Below are positions 60,331 through 64,000 of a stretch of 64,000 nt of DNA, in pieces. The notes under the pieces are model-generated. The model worked only from the letters and a program-made list of their open reading frames with translations. It had not been told where the DNA came from and ran no database searches. Within the stretch, counting starts at the first letter, position 1; each line of letters begins with the position of its first letter. Source of the DNA: Brienomyrus brachyistius (taxonomy: Eukaryota; Chordata; Actinopteri; Osteoglossiformes; Mormyridae); assembly GCF_023856365.1 (NCBI RefSeq), contig NC_064542.1:6379363-6443362 (forward strand). The letters are read 5' to 3'. Position numbers and translations under genes: made by a program.

Positions 60331-63300
60331 CACCCACAGACACGAATGATCAGTTCTCCCACTGGTTCACATCGATCATCTTGTCCTTAACCCACGGCCA
60401 CTGCTGGTAAATCCTCACGTGTTTCCTCACAGACACTTGAGGGAAGGTCAGTGCTGATTTTGAGCGATTTCTCTGGAGTCTAGTCGCTAGTCGTTCACTC
60501 CTGCTGATCTGAGAAATGTATCACAATTCTTTGAGTAAGTTGCAAGAAAATCAGCTCTAACAAAAGCAGCCAAAAATCAACCCAAAAATCCCCCAAAGCT
60601 CTTTACTCACAGATCCCTCTCTGGTGCCCCTTGTAACAGGTGCTAAACATTTTATGGTTGCCATTATGTGTAGCCTCGGACGGGGGCCATTCCACATCAC
60701 TGCATTCCGTAATGGGGCCCCGCTTTGTAAAAACAGTGTGAAGATCTCAGTGATTAAAACGCGGCGGAGCACGGCTCTGCCAGACGTCATGGCTGCTTCA
60801 GGACGGCCTTCGTGGTCTCACAGAAGCAGCCTGTCATGCACAGCTAAAACCTGTTAGACTCAAACCACGATAAGGTCACAGACATCATACTAGATGTAGT
60901 TCATGCCTGAAGCATCCCTGTCATGCCCTATTACACAGCACTGGAAGAGCATCTTCACATAGGATGCTTTTGGTAAGTTTTTGTGAATGTCTCAAACACA
61001 GGTCCTTTTGTCGTGTTTGTAAAGTTGTAAGATTGTCTACAATAAACAGACCTTATTAGACATTTGATTTTCTATCGTGCATCTATGCTGCCACTATAAT
61101 GTACGTTTCAGTGATTGGAAAGTAAGTCGTTCACCATTTTTTTAAAATCAATATTACCAATGGAAAATTTTCACAGTCCACTGACTCCCAAAAACCGCCG
61201 GCAGAGCCCCAGCAGACAGGGAAAGTGAGCAGGCACACTGGTGAAAAAAGTCATAAATCCAGACTGTTCACTTCATATAAATTCCACTTACATTCTGAGT
61301 TTATACAGTGGACATTTTGTTTTGCCACATTCCCTCGAACTACCATGACTGGAGGATCCACAAAGCCCTCATGAATTCAGGACTTCAATTTTGTTTTATC
61401 TGGACGAAACTACAACAAATATGTCAAAACAAATAATTATTTCTCAGTGCAGCTTTTCTCCTGATAATGGCAATTTATAGAAAAGCGGTTCAAAGACACA
61501 TGAAGAAAAATCGGCAGCTGAGTTTTAATGTCATGGTTACGCCCTGTGGAGGTGGTACCCTGGGGATGCTTTGATGTTTCGTTTCAGGGATAAAAGTACC
61601 ACTCTGTCCTGGCAGCATCCATTCTCACTCATGTCGCAGAATCTGTCACGGAGGACGGCTCAGCGAGTTTAGTAGCAGGGTGTTTCCAAAGGCCACATTT
61701 AGCCACCCATCAGTTACTTTTTCTACCGGCGACACCTGCTAAGCATCTGAAAGTAAGGATGCAGACAGAAATCCCAAACTGCTCTCTCTGTACTCCCTCG
61801 GTCATAATAACTGGCCCTACCGCCTCATCTGCAGGAGCAGAGGCACTGATAGGACTTCCCACTGAAGCTCTATGTCAGCCCATCATGTGCAACCCTGGCG
61901 GTCCATGATAGATCCTCCCTGAGTTCTTTGTGCGGAGCAGAAGTCATCACAGCCCACAGTAGGAGATCATTAGGCCGCTCCCTGGCCGAAAGTGCCAGGC
62001 CTTATTAGGATGGACAGTAAGGTGCCACATCCTGGCCGCAAATGGTCATCGTTGGTGCTGTTAGTGTAGACAATGAGGTCTGGAGCATGCGGATGAGGAG
62101 TAACTCTCATAGATTCCCCTTCCCATAGCTCTTCGTGCATTACCACCAGAAAGGTACTTCAGTGTTTGCAGTAGTTGTTATTCAAAGGCTGAAGTACAGG
62201 CTAAGATTAGAAGGCTGAAAAATCCTTTCCAGACTCACTTTCAATATTATAAAATATAGAAGGAACATCTTGATGCTTATTTCTCCGAAGGCCCTCTGGC
62301 AGTGCCAGGAGTGTGCCATGCTGGCAAGGGGGCAGGGGACATGACGGCCTCATGATGGGGTGGGGGCAGCTGCTGATGGGGACCCTGGGTTCTTCAAGCA
62401 GCAGCAAAATCCCACAAATGAATTAAATGTTATCAAGACCAGCTGGCTGCCATTGCTGAGTATGGGGGGGGGGGTTCCTTCATGTGGGAGGTATCAAACC
62501 TACATTATCATGATAAATATATCATCGTAATTATTTGTCTGATACCGAGGCCCTTTTTTTCGACTGAAACGTACTGAACTGCATCCTCACAGATCGTTAA
62601 CGGGACCGAGCCACAGCGCTAGTGTCACTGGCGAGCCTTTCGCTCCAGTTGAGACACCCCCCCCCCCATATGTGTAGCACCCTGTCCCAGGGCGATGCTA
62701 ACCTCAATCTGTTGCCATGACTATGGTACGTGCCCACATTGACAAGCTGACCACGCTCACGTTCCCCGGGCAACTTCACCGCGAAGCCGCTTGAAGATCA
62801 CTTCTCCAGAGCCTTAATGGAATCGCTTTATAATATGTCTCACTCCCTGTTTAGATTCCATTTGTATTTCAGGCAGCAGTAGTCGTCCACTACAAGAGGT
62901 AATTGAGAACCAGCACCAAACCCCACATAATATTAGTTTCCTAAGCCAGGCTGGGTTTTCGTCTTCATGGACATACTACACTGTCTCTGTCATTCGCTTA
63001 AGGCAACCCGTCACACGCGTCGTATCAAGCTGTCTTATCGAATTCAGCACAATGAAATGATTTCTTCATTGTTTGTGACAAAATAATAAAAATAATATCA
63101 AAGGAATCCTGTGCAGACATCACAGGGAAAATGGAATGATGTCAGATTACAGATTGATAAAGAGTGTCGCTATGAAGCCATGCAAAGGCTGGGAGATGCT
63201 GTTGTTGGAAAGTATTTGTTCCTTCGCTCCATATGAGGAGCTGGTTCGGAGACTGTGCCCCCACCTGAGCACGGTCCACAGCACAGCAGGGATTCTCACG

Positions 63301-64000
63301 CGGCAGATTTCAGCAGGACCACCTACGTAATGATACACTCTGCGCTGCATGCTGAGTTTCGCTCAATCCACTCATTCTTCTCATCCAGTTAATTCACTGG
63401 ATCTCTGTCAGCTGTGATCAGGCTCACATCGTTCTACAAATAGGTTTCCAGTGCACTTCGTTGTCGTTGATGGACCTTCCAGGCAAAGACAGTGAACACT
63501 GCCAGCTCCTTCCCTCTATTTGGTTTTGACAACAAAAATTTATCAACTTTCCAGGACAATCACAGACCTTATAAGTACCAATGAAGGCTCATGTGCTGTA
63601 ATTGTGAAATCCCAGTGGCTCCTGTGTTATACGGCCCAGCCTCTGCAGGGGAAATCTGCCTGCCCGCCCGCCTGTCGGACAAATTGTGCTTTAAAAACTG
63701 ATTTTAACAATTCATTGCCTTAATTGCCACACAGTGACAGATATAATACCACTGCTGATCATTGAAAAATAAAAAATTGCATCTGCAGTGACTCCCATGT
63801 GAGTGAAACACTGAAGGAGTCAGAGAAACACTGACGTGTACTCACACTAGGCGATCTGTACCCTTTCCAAGTCTAGTTCATTTGTCTAGTGTGACTGCTT
63901 TGTACTGTGCCTGGGTCTGCCTGAAGAGGTGGGCCTGGATACGGTTCAGATGACCTCGATCTGTGATGACTGACAGGAACACAGACATGACACAGACACA

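Larger units (their letters stand above)
43261..64000. other. Gene-poor region downstream of NSG2
   Basis: No exon of a recognisable protein is seen on either strand over 20.7 kb. It holds transposon remnants and minisatellites (listed separately) and several AT-rich islands that may be conserved non-coding elements. Stretches not otherwise listed (44300-46470, 48350-50450, 51900-56090, 57000-58400, 59100-60160 and 60330-64000) show only short chance frames, an (AGAAG)n tract at 54901-54950 and a 23-G run at 53319-53341. Confidence 0.7.

Overview
This is vertebrate, most likely teleost, nuclear DNA. Coding information sits in short exons with consensus splice sites. The interspersed repeats are fish types: Tc1-like and hAT-like DNA transposons, 5'-truncated LINEs, tRNA-headed SINEs and many minisatellites. 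No prokaryotic features are present. The species cannot be named from the sequence alone.

Three genes lie head to tail on the + strand. (1) CPEB4, an RNA-binding translational regulator, has ten coding exons from 1545 to 16230, giving about 723 aa. It has a CpG-rich 5' region and an AT-rich 3' UTR running to a poly(A) signal at 19571. The alternative 51-nt exon and the 24-nt neuronal microexon known from mammalian CPEB4 are both present at exactly those lengths. (2) A small three-exon gene (21637-24464, 138 aa) is probably the fish counterpart of the uncharacterised C5orf47. (3) NSG2 (HMP19), a neuronal endosomal membrane protein, has coding exons from 27023 to 42066, giving 177 aa. The order CPEB4 - C5orf47 - NSG2 matches human 5q35.2 as I recall it, which supports all three names.

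Introns and intergenic DNA carry nested transposons. A LINE sits inside a Tc1 copy (38697-40690). A SINE with an 11-bp target-site duplication sits inside a LINE reverse-transcriptase pseudogene (50470-51720). A second Tc1 copy has part of its transposase region replaced by a telomeric TTAGGG array (56095-56998). A 47-48-bp minisatellite in the C5orf47-like gene repeats the exon-1 splice donor about nine times.

From about 43260 to the end I find no gene. This stretch looks like a gene desert with repeats and a few AT-rich, TAAT-rich islands that may be conserved non-coding elements. In human the next gene on this side is MSX2. I saw no new protein system. The most unusual items are the splice-donor minisatellite, the telomere-patched Tc1, and the microexon architecture of CPEB4.
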